Shown here one piece after another: positions 1-12,495 of a DNA stretch of 64,000 bases (positions are counted from its first letter, which is position 1; the number at the start of each line of letters is the position of its first letter). The stretch comes from Trichosporon coremiiforme. Its lineage: Eukaryota > Basidiomycota > Tremellomycetes > Trichosporonales > Trichosporonaceae. The position numbers were made by a program, and so were the translations under genes. The stretch covers positions 1,769,518-1,833,517 of the forward strand of contig BCJJ01000002.1 in NCBI GenBank assembly GCA_039545355.1, given 5' to 3'. The notes beneath the pieces were generated by a model. The model searched no databases. It was not told the DNA's origin and saw nothing but the letters and a program-made list of their open reading frames with translations.

Positions 1-303
1 GCGTGGGCGTCTAGTCCCACCTCGACCGCTCAACCGGCACCGGCCACCAACTGGCTCCTCCTACGCGTTGGACAACCTTCTCCCACCGTCATCCATCCCA
101 CCAGCACACTGTTCAGCTACCTATACTCTGTTCGACTCCCCTAATCAGCTACTATTTCACTGTGATCTGTTTATTTCCCATCCACAGACCTTTCTCCAGC
201 TCTCCGGCCACCTCCATCCCTTCCCCCACGACGGTCCTCCTTCGATAAGAGCTGCATAACTCAGCGACTCTGCCTGCCCTAGTCGACTGCCCCGCTTGCA
301 TCC

Positions 304-2494
304 ATGTCGGAACAGCGGAGGTCTTCCTCTCCACTGTCGTCGGCCTCGCCCTCACCGGTGCAGGAGCCGACCGTGAACGGTGACCCGCCTCCCGCACCCC
401 TCCACCTCGGACCCGCCGCCGACATCCTGGACAATGACAACGATGACGGCGACCTCGTCGGAGGAAGCAGCCCAACAACCTTGACAGAGCCGTTGACAGA
501 CAGCGAGCTCACGGATGACGAGGACGATGTTGATGGTGCCGCCCAGCAAGCCGATGGTGCGGCCGAAGAGCCAAGCATCGAAGCTCAGGAGGAAGATGAG
601 GCAGACGTGCCTGCCCCAGATGACACAGCTGACGAGACGCCGGTTGGCAAGCGGTGAGTAATTTCACGATAGTCGTGGTGCTGATGTGTGCAGGCCCTCC
701 AAACGGCAAGCGTCGCCGTCCCCTTCGCTGACGCCACCGCCCCCCTCCGACCCTCCTCACACCGAGAACCTTCCCTCTTCGCCCATGGAGAAGGAAGGTG
801 ACGACGACGACGAGCCAATGCTCGAGGAAGGCGCAGAGGAAGAAACTGAGGCTGCTCCAGTCGAGCCAGTTGTCAAGGAAGAGGAGCCGCATCCGGCCGA
901 TAGGGGGACTGAGGCGGACGGCGACATCACCATGCGTGCCGAGGACAACGATGAGGTGGCCGACGGAGCCGAGGGAACGATCACGGCCGCCGTGACCGAG
1001 AATGAGGCCGACGTTGAAGACGCTGCCGATCCCGAGGAGCCAGCCGCCGAGGAGGAGGAAGTCGCTGCCGAGGTCGAAGTGGAGGGTGAGTTTATTGACA
1101 TGTGGTAAACTGACATCAGACTCAGCATCTGCAGCTCCATCACGCGCGTCAGGACATCACTCGTCACACGCTCCTGGCCCGAGTACGGCAGCCATCCGTG
1201 CTATGGTCGCTCTCGAAGTGAAATTCGCCGCTCTCCGTGACCGCCTGTATGTGGAGAGGTTGGAGGAAGCCGCCAAGGAGGAAGCGATGATCCTCAATGG
1301 TGAGTTCTCATGAGCGCGGAGAAACCAAGCTAACGCTTAGGCACTCATCCGGCGCTGTTGCAGCTGAACAAGATCGTCGAGGCACGCCGCGAGCGACTTC
1401 ACGAGATTGCTCTCCGCCGGTATGAGGAGAGCCTGGCCGACCTCAAGATCTGGCGTGATGTCGAGACCAAGATCTCATGGCAAACATGGACCGTAAGTTC
1501 AAAACTGCTTGATCTCGAACCGTACTGACGGTTTCAGGACCAGCGTGACCAGATGCACTGGGAGGAGTTCGAGCAGACGTGGAGCAAGCGCCGGCGATTG
1601 GCTCGTGAGAAAAACGAGATCGAAACACCGAAGGTTCAGCGACCTGTACCCAAGGTTGAAAAGCCGCCGAAACCATTCGACTGGTCTCCGGGTCCCGTGC
1701 CCTCTCGCCTGACGACGGAGCAAGGCTTGGCCGACCTCAACGCGATTGACGTGAGTGGTCGCGCATTGACATGTGCTAACGGATTGCAGGCCGCTCGCCA
1801 GCAACAGCAGCAACTGTCGCGTCACGCGTCACCAGCGATGTACGGCGGATACGCGGGCCCGTCGACCTCTGCCTACGGCTACCAAGCTCCCGGCCAGCAC
1901 CCCGCCTCGCACCTGCACGTCGACGATGACCCGCGGCGGCATCACCACTACAGCGCTCCGGTCCAGATGCCTCGCCAGCAGCACCGGCAGATGCAGCCCA
2001 GCGTCCAGGCGGAGCCGACAGCACCGCCACGGTCAGTCCCGACAACGTCGTCATTACCGCAGAGTGGCCCCTCACGGAAGACGTTAGGCACAGAGGCGTT
2101 CGCTGTGCCTCGACGAGAGGTTGTACCGCAGACGAATGGTGGCGGCGACAAGCAGCATGTCAACGGGCATTCTCAGCAGCCGCTAGGTGGCGGACACAGC
2201 TCGTCTGTACCGTCATCACTGGGCGGCGACGTGAAGCCGTCAATACAGGTTCCCCAGCAAGGGGGCGAGCGGGCGAACGCGTCTGCCCGCTTCCCAGGGC
2301 TGGCTGACTATCTGAGCGGGTCGGCTACGCCTCCGCAGAACTCTTTCCAGCACCATCTCCTGAACTCTTCCGCGACGCAGAATGCGGGATCCAAAGGGGC
2401 CCCGGCACCGCCGGCCATGTCAGCAAGCAGCGGCGCACCAGGTGCGCTGAGCTCCTCATCGTTAGGTGGGATCAGTCGTATGTGGATGGCGTAG
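304..2494 (+). CDS. Sds3/Dep1-like subunit of the Rpd3L histone deacetylase complex
   Basis: Six exons: 304-653, 694-1085, 1120-1299, 1341-1492, 1538-1750, 1790-2494 (about 663 aa). All introns are 34-45 nt with GTGAGT/GTAAGT donors, and phases agree at each junction. The first 260 residues are an acidic, Ser/Pro-rich low-complexity stretch. Residues about 275-380 form an Sds3-type coiled coil, with FAALRDRLYVERLEEAAKEE, then a split G-THPALLQLNK and EARRERLHEIALRRYEE. The C-terminus is rich in Gln, Pro, His and Ser. Sds3-family proteins scaffold the Rpd3/Sin3 deacetylase in the nucleus and help repress transcription; that role is taken from the family. The start is the first ATG of the acidic frame. 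An alternative 3' splice (donor about 2466, acceptor 2504) would replace the last few residues and end at 2566. Sds3 versus Dep1 cannot be separated here. Confidence 0.85.
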
Positions 2495-2780
2495 CTGACC
2501 TTAGCCCGGCCGTACTCGCAGCCGCCGGCCCCACAACCGAGAGCAGCCAATGTCGCGCGCAACTAGGCGCATAGTTTACTCCACGGATACGTTCCATCAT
2601 GTAACATGTAATAATGTCTGCGCGGAGCGCGCATGGGGACTGACGTGGTTACTAATTGGGTGGTGTGGCAGGAGACCTGCGGCAGAGAGGTGCAGCAACG
2701 AGCCACTCATCACCCATGCAGCAGCTAGTAAACTTGAGACTTCTAACATTCTTTCAGACTACGTTCCTTTAACTACAGAC

Positions 2781-3303
2781 TTAGTTGTTAGAGTTCAGAG
2801 TTCTCTTAAGGTCGTTGGCGCGCTGGTTGGCGGTGTTCTTGAAGTCACTGGCGAGGCGCGAGTCGATCTTGGACGCGGTGTTTGCGTCGCCCGACACCTC
2901 CTTGGCGGCCTCCTCGACGGCTTGGCGGGCCTGTTTGGCCTGGCGCTCGAGCTCCTTCTGCACGTCCTTGGCTGAAGGTGCGCCGTCCCCGAACACAGCC
3001 TTGAGGCGGTTAGCAATGTCCTCGGCGTAGGGCTTGGCGTTCTTGGAGATGTCGTCGAGCGAGGACTCCATCGCGTTCGCGGCGTCCTTGACACCGGCGT
3101 TGAACTGTGCGTTAGCGCCGAGACCAGGGATAGAGACAACTCACGCTCTTGTTAACGTCCTGGATCGCCTGGTTCCAGTTCTGCGGCATGCCATCGTTCT
3201 GCTGCGCACGGACGGCGGTGGTGCCAAAGGCGCGGGCGCTGCACCGGGTCATGACGGGGCGCGCGGCGGCGGCGCGGAGAGACAGGAGGCGGGCGGGGGT
3301 CAT
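2781..3303 (-). CDS. small helical protein, probably mitochondrial
   Basis: Two exons: 3303-3145 and 3104-2781, giving 160 aa. The 39-nt intron has a GTGAGT donor and a CTAAC...CACAG acceptor. The first 33 residues are rich in Arg, Ala and Ser and lack acids (MTPARLLSLRAAAARPVMTR), as expected of a mitochondrial presequence. The rest is highly charged, predicted helical and rich in Lys, Ala, Asp and Asn, with no membrane segment. I do not recognise a named family; a general resemblance to LEA/apolipoprotein-like amphipathic helices is only compositional. It converges on the Sds3-like gene with a gap of about 290 nt. Confidence 0.75.
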
Positions 3304-4851
3304 TGCGGTGGTGTTCGTTGGTTAGGACTTGTGAGAGGTGCTTGAGGGACGGAGATCAGATCTTGTCAACTCCCGCCTCTTATACTTGCTGAACTAGGGG
3401 TGTTAAGTGGGAGGAAGGTATCATCTCTGGGTGGCCAATGTAGAGCTCCGCGTTGGGAGGTGGGAGCTCGGCGAGCCAGCAAGAATGCGAGAGAACAAGA
3501 CACGTCTCACCCGGCATGACCCAAATCTCGCCGATGGCGTAGACTACCGTCGTCTAACGCCTGATATCGATATGACGGTGACAGAGAGATCCAGGACGGC
3601 ATGTGTAGGCCCATGCTGGCCAGCCGGCCAGCCGTTTGAACTGATGACACCGCACAGCGTCGCATGGTCGCATGGCTTCGGTACATGAGCGAGGCACGAT
3701 CGCGGTTCCCCCGGCTGCCATGTCGCCGCACCCGCTTGCAGATCACTAAGGTACCACCGAAGACCAGAAGTGGCCGAGCCCAGCCAGCGGAGCGGGGGCG
3801 TACCAGGGCGCGCGTTGTGCGGCACGTCAATGATAAGAAACCGACTTCATGACACGCATCGCTCGGTGATCTTAGCCTGCGTACTCGTCAGTGGCACGTG
3901 GCAGAGCGCGGGGCCTTTGTCTGTAGTCCTGTGAGATCAGTTCTATTATGGACGCCGGGGGGGACACCGAAGGTCCACCAGGTCCGTCATACAGGTGTAC
4001 GGGTTTCGTATGGCAGTCAGCTGGCCCGTCCTGGGACGTGAGTCCGCAGTATCAGGCGGAGGCGTAGGCAGGCGTTGGATGACAGGGAAGACTCGGTCAG
4101 TCGGAACCTCGCGGAACATTGATCGGGCTGTAAGAGTGGGGGACCATACTGCTCTCTCTAGCAGGCGGTTGGTCCTAGTAGTGATATATGCAGCTGAGTT
4201 GTCAACTTCCAGGACCTGGAGGTCAACGAGACGTGTTGTTTGTATATGTTCAGGCGTGAGCGGACATGAGGAAGTGTCAGCCAGCAGTGGAGAAGCGTGC
4301 GGGTGGCAACTGGACGCCTGTCGCCTTCAGAGCGCCTCAGTCAGCCAAACCGGTCAGCACGTCGGCACCTCACCCTCTCTCTTTCACCTTCTCTCCCTGC
4401 CTTCCTCCGGTACTCGTGAACGTGAACATTGTCGTTCCTTGTTCACCGCGCTAGTCGCGTTGCGTAACGCGTCTCGATCGATGCATCGTGCACATGGTTG
4501 TGATTCTCGACGACCGGCCCGCATGCACATAGTGCACTTTGGAATCGCACGTTGCCCTCGTCCCCTTCTCACGGTGAGCATGACGTCACACGTGCATGAA
4601 CGCAGGGGGAGGGGGCGGATTAGGAGAAACCCGGTCTCGATTGGTCACCTGGTTCCTATCGTCCCCTCCCTTCACACGGGTGCGCAGAGTGCATCACGAC
4701 ACTGACGCGCTGTGGCCGTCGTGCCAGGCTGGCCGTCGCTGCATCGCTGTGCTGCGCTGGGCCGGACGCTCGCTCAGTTTGTTTTCTTTTCCTCCACTCA
4801 CTTTGTCCTTAAGCATCAAGTCTCGTTTCGCTTCAAAACTCGGCTTGCACC
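3304..4851. other. intergenic region with two divergent promoters
   Basis: No coding signal on either strand that I believe. It separates the 5' ends of the small mitochondrial protein and the TMEM205-like gene, so both promoters should lie here. The clearest element is TGACGTCA at 4581-4588, a perfect CRE palindrome followed directly by CACGTG at 4589-4594, about 260 nt before the TMEM205-like ATG. A pyrimidine-rich stretch runs from about 4780 to 4850 into that ATG, as usual for leaders in this window. Confidence 0.5.
4581..4594. promoter_or_regulatory. CRE palindrome abutting an E-box
   Basis: TGACGTCA is followed immediately by CACGTG. TGACGTCA is the full bZIP (ATF/CREB) palindrome and CACGTG is the bHLH (Cbf1/USF) core. 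The pair lies 258 nt upstream of the TMEM205-like start. Function is inferred from motif identity and position only. Confidence 0.4.
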
Positions 4852-5856
4852 ATGGGCTCCCTCGCTCCGTTCACCCTCAAGGGCTTCTACCTCCTCACGT
4901 GGGGCAATGCGCTCGGCTCCAACGTCTGGAACTCCATCGTGAGTGGTCTTCAAACATAGCGAGCAGGGCCGATACTCTTCTCTATTTTACCCAGGCATCG
5001 GCCTCAAGGCTCCGAAGAGACGATGGGACAGACACGAAGGAATACTGGGATGCGTCCCGGGGATGTGGATGTTGGCCAGGACGCCTCGGACGATTGAGAG
5101 TTGGAAGGAGGCGTGATGCCGATGCACGTCGCAAGTGCTCGGCTCGCACGTTCTTCTCCTTTTTGCGATGCGCGTGTACTTTCCATTTGCCGGATGGTAC
5201 TATGCTGGCGTGTTTGCTGGCCAATCCACTCCGGACTCGCTGCGTCTGGAGTCTCTGGAACGTCGGACCTCTCCCATCTCGCTTTGCCACTTCTTACTTC
5301 CTCTGGACTGTGCTTCCCCCCTCGATGCTCCCACCGCTGCTCACTTGAACGCCGTACATCGTCTTTCTCTCATGCCGCTCTTGCTCTTACTCCCCGTTCA
5401 CGATGGCACAGCTAACCCCAGTCCGCCTTCAAGGCCTACTCCTCAGTTCCCAAGGAGACGTTCTCCCTCCTCTCGCAGATCCTGCAGCCTCTCTACCTCC
5501 AGACCCAGGTCACCCTCACCACCCTTCTCCTCGGCACCCACCTGAACTTCCACCGTTCGCTCCTCCACACCCACAAGTGGTGGAAGCACGAGGAAGGTCT
5601 CCAGGCTCTCCTCGTTCTCGGTGCCTGGGCCCCGGCTCTCATTAACGCGCTCATTGTAGGCCCCGCCTGCGCCCGCGCCACCATCGACCGCGCAAGCCTC
5701 GAGAAGGTCGAGGGCAAGGATGCCTCGTCCCCCGCCGCGTCTACCGAGCTCCAGAACGCCAACACCCGCTTCCAGCTCTACCACGGCATCTCGTCTGCTC
5801 TCAACGCTGTCTCCCTGATCGCCCTGACCACCCTCGGCCTCGCTATCTCGGCTTAA
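4852..5856 (+). CDS. TMEM205-like (DUF4149) membrane protein
   Basis: Two exons: 4852-4938 and 5422-5856, giving 173 aa. Exon 1 codes for a membrane segment ending in GSNVWNSI. Exon 2 begins SAFKAYSSVPKETF and continues LQPLYLQTQVTLTTLLLGTH, then a polar loop with WWKHEEG, a third membrane segment and a final one. This is the TMEM205/DUF4149 layout of about four membrane helices with an N-terminal N-W box and a K-x-(L/V)P-(R/K) loop. Family members are small integral membrane proteins of unclear biochemical role. The join is phase 0 and the acceptor has a textbook CTAAC-CCCAG. The 483-nt intron is far longer than others here. A missed micro-exon in it is possible, since family members often have a few more residues at this junction. 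Confidence 0.8.
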
Positions 5857-6192
5857 TCTAAGAAATGAATCCATAAAGCATCGCAGGAGCAAAGGGGGGA
5901 AGGAAGGAGGCACAATACACTGCATCGCTTAAACTAATGTCTATCGCGGGATTCTAACTGTCGGGGTTGCTCGAAGGTGGGCACGGTCCAAAGTTGACTC
6001 GGGCAGCTGGCACAGCGCCGCACTCAAGTCACAGTATTATGGACAGGGAGGAGGGCAGAGGTGCAGGGAAAACGTCGCTACAACACGAATCATGACTGTA
6101 CAGTTCATAATGTCACAGGTTCCCTTGCTCCTCTTGCGGGTGGGGTGGTCGTACACTCGTCGTCACACTGCGCTGGGTTCACGCACTCGCGG
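5857..6192. other. convergent 3' intergenic region
   Basis: This is the space between the stop codons of the TMEM205-like gene (+) and the four-TM protein (-). It should contain both 3' UTRs. I see no gene, repeat or clear hairpin. Confidence 0.6.
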
Positions 6193-7594
6193 TTACCTCT
6201 GCTGGTAACCGTACGCGGGCGAGCCGTAAGGCTGGGGCGGCGCGTACTGCGCGGGCATCTGGTACGGCGTGTCGAGGCTGGCGCGGACCTGGGCGTACGG
6301 ATCGGCGTAGGCCATTTGCATCGTGCGGCTCTGCGCCTGGGCGCCGGGCATGTCGCCGTCGAAGGCACCATACACGTCCACGCTGGGGCGAGCGAGCGCC
6401 GACGGCTGCATATGCTGCATGGCAGGGTTCACGCGCGGCGCAGGGGCAGCGTGTCCCGAGTAGTCGACCGTCGGCATGGGCGTGCGCTCCTGGTGCTTGT
6501 CGTCGAAGACGTCGTCGTGGCCAACCTTGGCGTAACCGCCCGTTGCGATCTCGAGGTCCGTGTCGTCCTCTTCCTCAGGGGGAGTGAAGCGCGGCTCGCG
6601 GCGCAAACGACGGCGCTCGTCACGGAAAGCGATGGCGGAGAGGGCGACTAAGACGAGCCAGCACGCAAGGATCAACCAGTCAAAGATGGCCGAGGCCTGC
6701 TTTGTCTTGCACCAGCCAGGGAGCGCGCTCTTGTAGTCGTCACCACGGTCATCATCGGCGCTGGGGTCGTTGTCCGGGTTTTTGCAGCCGGGATTGCCGA
6801 AGCCGCTGATGGTCGTGATAAGGGTGACGATGATCTGGAGCAGGGCGCCAAACGAGTTCAGAATGACGTGGGAACGGGGCTGAGCCAGGAACTGGGCAGC
6901 ACGCTTGCACTTGTCCCATCTGCGTATGGTCAGCTATGCACAAGCATCTTCGCGCCAGCTCGAGTGCATGCGTGGAAGAGCGGGAGGATGGCTCGGTGTG
7001 ACGTCGGTATAGCGACTTGGTTGGTTTCACGCTAGGGAGCGCGTGTGATTTTGATTTTCCTCAGGGGCAAACGACCAGCCACCCGATATACCACGGACCG
7101 ATCACAACAGCGCCAAACTTGCGCTTCCACCAGAGCTAGTCGTGCGATAGTAGACTTACCGATCATAAGCAAGCGGGATTGCGAGCAAGCATGCAGCGAA
7201 CACAAAGTTGAACAGGAGAATAAACAGCGAGAATCCGACGCCTCCGGCTGTTTGCGTCAGTGCACCGGTTCTTCGTCGAGCTGGGAGTACTCACAAACCT
7301 TGATCCATTTGGCCTGGAAGGCTGCGACAGCGGCCATGAGACAGATGCTCAGGAAGGTGAAGAAGAGAATGCCGAGGTGGGCGCCAATCTGCAGACGATT
7401 TAAACTCGGTTCGCCGCCCCGATTGCGAGCTTCCCGCTCCTCGACGGCGGCGTTCGACAGCTTCATCAGTTGCGTGTCTGACTTGCGCAGCTTGGCCGCC
7501 TTGGTCAGCTTTGCTGTGCCAGCCGACAGCTTTTCTTTCATTCCTTCCACTGTCAAGTTAGTTGCGCTACAGGAAGATGCAACTCACAAGCCAT
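6193..7594 (-). CDS. four-TM, MARVEL-like membrane protein
   Basis: Four exons: 7594-7588, 7549-7295, 7247-7160, 6919-6193, giving 358 aa. Exon 1 carries only ATG GCT T. The N-terminal 60 residues are basic and cytosolic-looking. Hydrophobic segments lie in exon 2 (GILFFTFLSICLMAAVAAF), in exon 3 (FSLFILLFNFVFAACLLAI), and twice in exon 4 (VILNSFGALLQIIVTLITTI and LILACWLVLVALSAIAF). The loop between TM3 and TM4 has Cys in C-K-N-P-D and W-C-K. A long hydrophilic C-tail of about 160 residues is rich in Pro, Gln, Tyr and Ala (QMPAQYAPPQPYG). The four-helix pattern recalls MARVEL-type plasma-membrane proteins, but I cannot name an ortholog. Intron 3 is 240 nt; its placement is supported by phase and by continuity of A-Y-D-R-W-D-K-C. 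Confidence 0.75.
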
Positions 7595-8374
7595 GGTTGG
7601 TGTTGTTTGTCGGCGGGCGGTTGGTCCTTCCCTAGGATTTGGTTTGTATAAACAAAGCGCAAGAAAGGCTCTGGGAGTATTTGGAGGCTTTCTGCTCGAC
7701 GTCAGCTACCGAAAGCCATCATAGGTGTGGAATAGAGTGCCTGTCACTCACAGAGTAGGCCTGAGATGGTAGAGATGAGTGAAGTGATGAGAGATGAAGC
7801 TCGTGAGCTATGTATGCGAATGGAAGAAGCAGGGGGGCGCTGGTCTGTGTTTTGCTGTGCATGACAGATTGAGGGTCCAGCGCCAGACAGCCATCACCCC
7901 GTGTCCCGAAGGTGAAAGCGGATGCTTTTTCCCGTCTGGCCGTCTGCGCCTGTGCCCGCCCTTCCGTCATCACACTGCGCACATCTCGTCAATTAGTTAT
8001 GTTCCAATGCGGACTTACCCAGGCTCGGACGACATGCCTGGCGGAGATGACCACACGGCAGATGCTGTGTACCACCTCCCTTCTCGGCACCAATCCGCGG
8101 CTGTTGCGCAGCTCACCGGTGCCGCTGTCCACTAACGTCCGCTATCATCACACACGCATGCGTCTCGACCCACTAGTGCAGCACCTAATGATGTCTTGCG
8201 ATAAATGCCAACGTAGGCATGGTTACAAATGGTTGACGATATTATTAGCCCCTCTTCTGATACCAAAATCAACATTCACCTCTCGATGCGCTCTCCTCCT
8301 CTCCTCACACTCGCCGACCTACATGTATTCTAGCTGACAGAGAATGAAAAGAGAAAAGAGTAAAGGGAAGTCTA
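7595..8374. other. intergenic region
   Basis: This holds the promoter and leader of the four-TM gene (minus strand, start at 7594) and the 3' UTR of the Mga2-like gene. No open frame resembles a protein. I see no repeat or strong regulatory motif. Confidence 0.5.
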
Positions 8375-11300
8375 TTATAAGCGCTGCTTGATCGCGCGAC
8401 TGATCTGCCGGGCGTACAGTAAGCAGAAGCCGGTAGCGATAGGCAGCGCAGTGACCAGCAGCCAGAAGCCGACGAACAGCAGAACCGGGAGCCAGAACAG
8501 GTAGAGCATCCGGTCCTGCTTAACCTGCTTCACGACCTGGGTCGCCTGAATCTCACGCGAAGAGCGCGAGTCGACGCTCGAGCGGCGACGGCGCCACTTC
8601 TTGGGAGAACGGGTCGACGGCGAGCCCTCGTCCAGCTTGGAAGACGTGGTGGCGCCAGACTGCACAACAGCGTTGAAGGCAGCAGCCGCCATTGCCTGGG
8701 TAAAAAGCTTTATGTCCTCCGGGTTGGTCATGTTCTTCAGCGTGTCCCAAGAGGGAGGAGCCGGGAAGGCAACCCAGCCGTTCGGGAGAGAGACCTTGTC
8801 GCCGTTGAAGAACGGTAAGTTGTGCAGAACTTTGTCCTGGATCGGGTGCGAGATGTTCGAGATGGTCCTCGACATCCACGACGGCTGATTCGGAGGCGTG
8901 TAGGGGGGCGGGTCTTCGTGAGGCATGGGAATGACCGTTCCGTCGACATTGTGCGCGATGTCCTCATGGGTAGCGCGGCGATGGTTGACGACGTGCTGCA
9001 CCGAAGACATTCTCCGCTTGGCCCTGCTCTTTGCCTTGCGGGACATCCTGCGCTGGCGGAGAATGCGGCTGGCGTCGGAGGTACTGTTGGCACCGTCCGA
9101 GTCGCCCGAGCTCGGGTTGTCGTCATCAATCTCGCTCTTGTCGTCGAAAGATATGATGGATGCGCGGTCATCGCCCTCCTCGGGAACGGCAGTGGCCCAG
9201 ACGGCAGAGAGCAGGATGCTCTCGACAGGGTTGCCGTCGGCGAGCTTGGCGAGATCGAGGGGCATCTCGCCGAGCGAGGTGGGGACGTCGTATGAGGCAC
9301 CAGCCTCGAGGAGTACGCGGGCGCACTGCGGCTGTCCGCAAAGAGCAGCGAACGCAAGAGGAGTGAACCCGTTAATATCCTGGGTGTTAAGGTGCGCTCC
9401 TACGACAACCAGGCGACGGAGAAGGCGGTGGAAGCCCATGACAGCGGCGACATGCAGAAGTGTCTGTTGAGCCTTGTTGGCGTGGTTAACAACACCGGAA
9501 CGACGCAGAGAACCCGGCGACGACTCGTCCATGATCTCCAGACACTCGATGAGCGTGGTCTGCAGGTCCTTCTTTGGGGCAAACGGGCGGCGCGCCTCCT
9601 TGGGAGCATCCGAATCAAACGGCGACGAATTGTTGCCATTGGGGCTGGAGCGGTCGGACATGTCGCTGTTGTGGTTTGATCGGGCGATGTGGTCGACGAG
9701 ACGAACGGCGGGGTCCTGCGAGCCGTGGAGTTGACGAACCTCGAGCATAAGGCGCATCATCTCCTTGTCCATGCCGGTGTACTTGAACATCATGCCTGGG
9801 CCAACGGACACCGCAGTGACGTTCTGGACCGTGACAGGTACCTCTCCGGGAACCGGGCTCGGCGGCAGGGTGCACTGCAGGAACGAGTCGGACACAAAGG
9901 AAGTAGTAGCCGGTCGGCCACCGAAAACGATGACAGTCTCGCGAGTGAAGCCAGAGCCTGCGATAGCAACAGGGGTTCCACCCGCCATGTCGCCCTCGGC
10001 GGGGATGACGTGGGAGACAGTCGGGGTGGGTACAGATGGCTGCTGCGGGCGACCAAGCATCTGGAGCAGAGCGCGGGTCTGAGCCTCAGCTTCGGCCTGA
10101 GTCGCCGCGGGGGGTAAGCCGCTAGCTTGTCCGTAGGGCGACTGGTGGCCGTTGACTCCCGAGAGGTCGAGCTGGCCCATGGGCGCCGTCGGAGAGAGGT
10201 GGAGGTGCTGCATGGGGCTGACAGCTCCCGTGCTCTCGCCGCCCGAATAGTCGATCATGTCGTCGAGAGCGCTTTCCGGAGGCAGTCCGCTCTCGCTGTA
10301 CAGGCTGCCCTGTTGGAAGCCAGAGAACACAGATGACTGGTCGTCCTGGTAGCTCGAGGAAATCGAATTCTGCGTGGAGTGACCGGGGTTGAAGAGCATG
10401 TTCTCGAGGTTCACATTGTTTCCCATGTCGACATCGTTCACACCATTCCTATTGTTGTTGCCGAACATCATGGGCTGTACAGAAGGCATGCCCGCGCTCA
10501 GGGACGAGAGATCGAGCGGGCTGCCCGCAGAGTTCAGGCTGCCAGAGGTGAGACTGTTCGAGTTAAGGCTGTTCGAGTTGAGGCCGCTGCCGTAGAGATC
10601 GTTCTGATGTGAGACACCAGTGCCACCCAGACCGTTCGGCATGGTGCCGAAGTCTGTGCTTCCCATACGATGGCCATTGGTGTGACCATTAACACCGTTC
10701 ACGCCCATGTTGTGAGTATTGAGGTTCAACGCTGTCAATCCACCAAAGTCCGGCCGTCGGAGCGCATCCGGGCTGACAGTCACTTGCTGCAGCGCATCGG
10801 TCCAGTTCGTGATGTCCGCTGGGGACGCGTACGACGACGCAGACGGCTCCCGTGAAAGCCTTGGTCGCTCATTGGTCACCTGAGACATGAAGTCAAACGG
10901 AGGAAGATTCGAAGACTGGACGGCGGGCGACTGCGAAGGCGGACGATCGTAAGGCTTGCTCTGGCGTACCTGAGGAGTCTGCTTCTGGACACTAGGACCA
11001 ACCTCAGATGCGACACTCATCTCGCTCTCCGACGGAGCGGGCGATTGCCGCTGCGATGACGCAGTGCTCATGCGTCCCTTGCGGGGGCGCGAAGGCGCCG
11101 GTGTCGCAGACGCCAGACGGTCCGCACGAGGCTTCGACTTTGCGTCGGTCTTGTGGTCATCAGTGATCTTGATCGGATTCGTCATCTCCGAGGCGATGAT
11201 CCGGCCGTCAAACGTGCGAAGAGTGAACTTGATGCGGAATCCGACCTTCTCGCCGTGACACTTGCAGTAGCAGATGACGCGGAATGGGAGCCAGTAGCAG

Positions 11301-12495
11301 CTGCCGTCCTTCATGGGCATCTCCGGAGCCGAGTTGAATAAGACAATCTCATGACGCCAGTCGGGGACCGCCGGGTCCCATGGCGGCTCCTCGACAACCT
11401 GCGTCACGCGGTGGGGGTCGTACTGGGCCGAGTTAACACCTGTGATGTAGTCTTCGGTGGGTGGGTGCTGAGACGGCTTCGGCTGCGGAGCTGGTGTGTC
11501 GGGGTCAACGGCGGGGGTGATCTGCTTCTTGCGGGCGGCGTCCTTGTTCATCCGCCGCCTTTCCTCGCGCCCGCGGCACCGCTTACAAGCATACACACGC
11601 TTGCCATTCTCTCCACTCATGTACACCGCAGTCTCCAGATACGCCAGTTGGTGCGCAGGCACCGCCCCGGCGGCGAGTTGCTTCTTCGAGCTCGCCTTTG
11701 TCGTCGTTCCTGCCTGCAGGCGCAGACCTCGAAAGTTCGCTAAGCGCTCGAAAGAGGCGAGGATATTGCCGGCGGGGTCTTGGGGAAGAAGAGTCGCGAT
11801 GGAAGGGGAGACATTAGGGTTGGAGGGGGATGGAGGGATGGTGCGGAGGATGTCAATGATCACACGGATGGCGGTCTCGACACGCTGCTTTTGGATGTGC
11901 TGGGGGTCGCCCTGCAGCAGAATCTTGTTGCGTCTGCAGTCGTCAGCTGAAAATATCGAGATGCACGGCCGCTGTCGCAGAAGAATTAGACTCACGCAGG
12001 GTATGTCGAAGCAACGTCATCGATGGTGGGCGTCGAGAGGGTGAGGCCCTCGACGTCGTAGATGCGTTTTGGAGGCTCCGTTCGCGAGCCTCCATGCGCT
12101 GAAGAGGTCATGCTTGGGGGTGGAACGGACTGGACACCGACGCGCTGCTGAATGTTCACCGGGAGAGCTGACTTGGCATCGTTCGTAATCGCCTTGTTGG
12201 CGTTAGGTTGGACGCCCCCTGGTGTCGCCGAAAAGGAACCCGAACCGAACGGTGACCTGGATCTAGTCAGCGCTACTCGTCCACTAAAGACGTGAATTAC
12301 TCACGATCCAGCAAGGTTACTGAGGAGGGCCTGCATGCCCTGCATGAATGGATAACCAGCGGTGGCAGGGAACACGGGTGGTGGGCACGGGCCGGTGGAC
12401 GTGTTACGATTGCCGTTGTTGCCGCCGGATCTTTCAGGAGAAGAGGGTATTGTAGAATCTGTCGAGAATGGGGATGACGTTGACCAGGAGTCCAT
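8375..12495 (-). CDS. Mga2/Spt23-like membrane-bound transcription regulator
   Basis: Three exons: 12495-12305, 12256-11996, 11933-8375, giving 1336 aa. Residues about 130-350 contain the conserved N-terminal region of the Mga2/Spt23 family (CKRCRGREERRRMNKDAARK, then the C-Y-C-K-C-H cluster). An IPT/TIG fold spans about 790-870 (SHVIPAEGDMAGGTPVAIAG). Two or more ankyrin repeats lie at about 970-1060 (QQTLLHVAAVMGFHRLLRRL). A single C-terminal membrane segment lies at about 1295-1325 and ends the protein. In yeast, Mga2 and Spt23 are made as ER-bound precursors, cut by the proteasome after Rsp5 ubiquitination, and activate the delta-9 desaturase gene OLE1 when membranes lack unsaturated lipids. 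The same architecture suggests the same role. Long Asn/Ser/Gly-rich stretches separate the domains. Length is near the yeast proteins (about 1100 aa). Confidence 0.93.

Noticed and set aside
3995..4705. 236-codon plus-strand frame in the intergenic region
   Set aside because: Arg/Ser-rich, no homology recognised, overlaps the expected promoter of the TMEM205-like gene.
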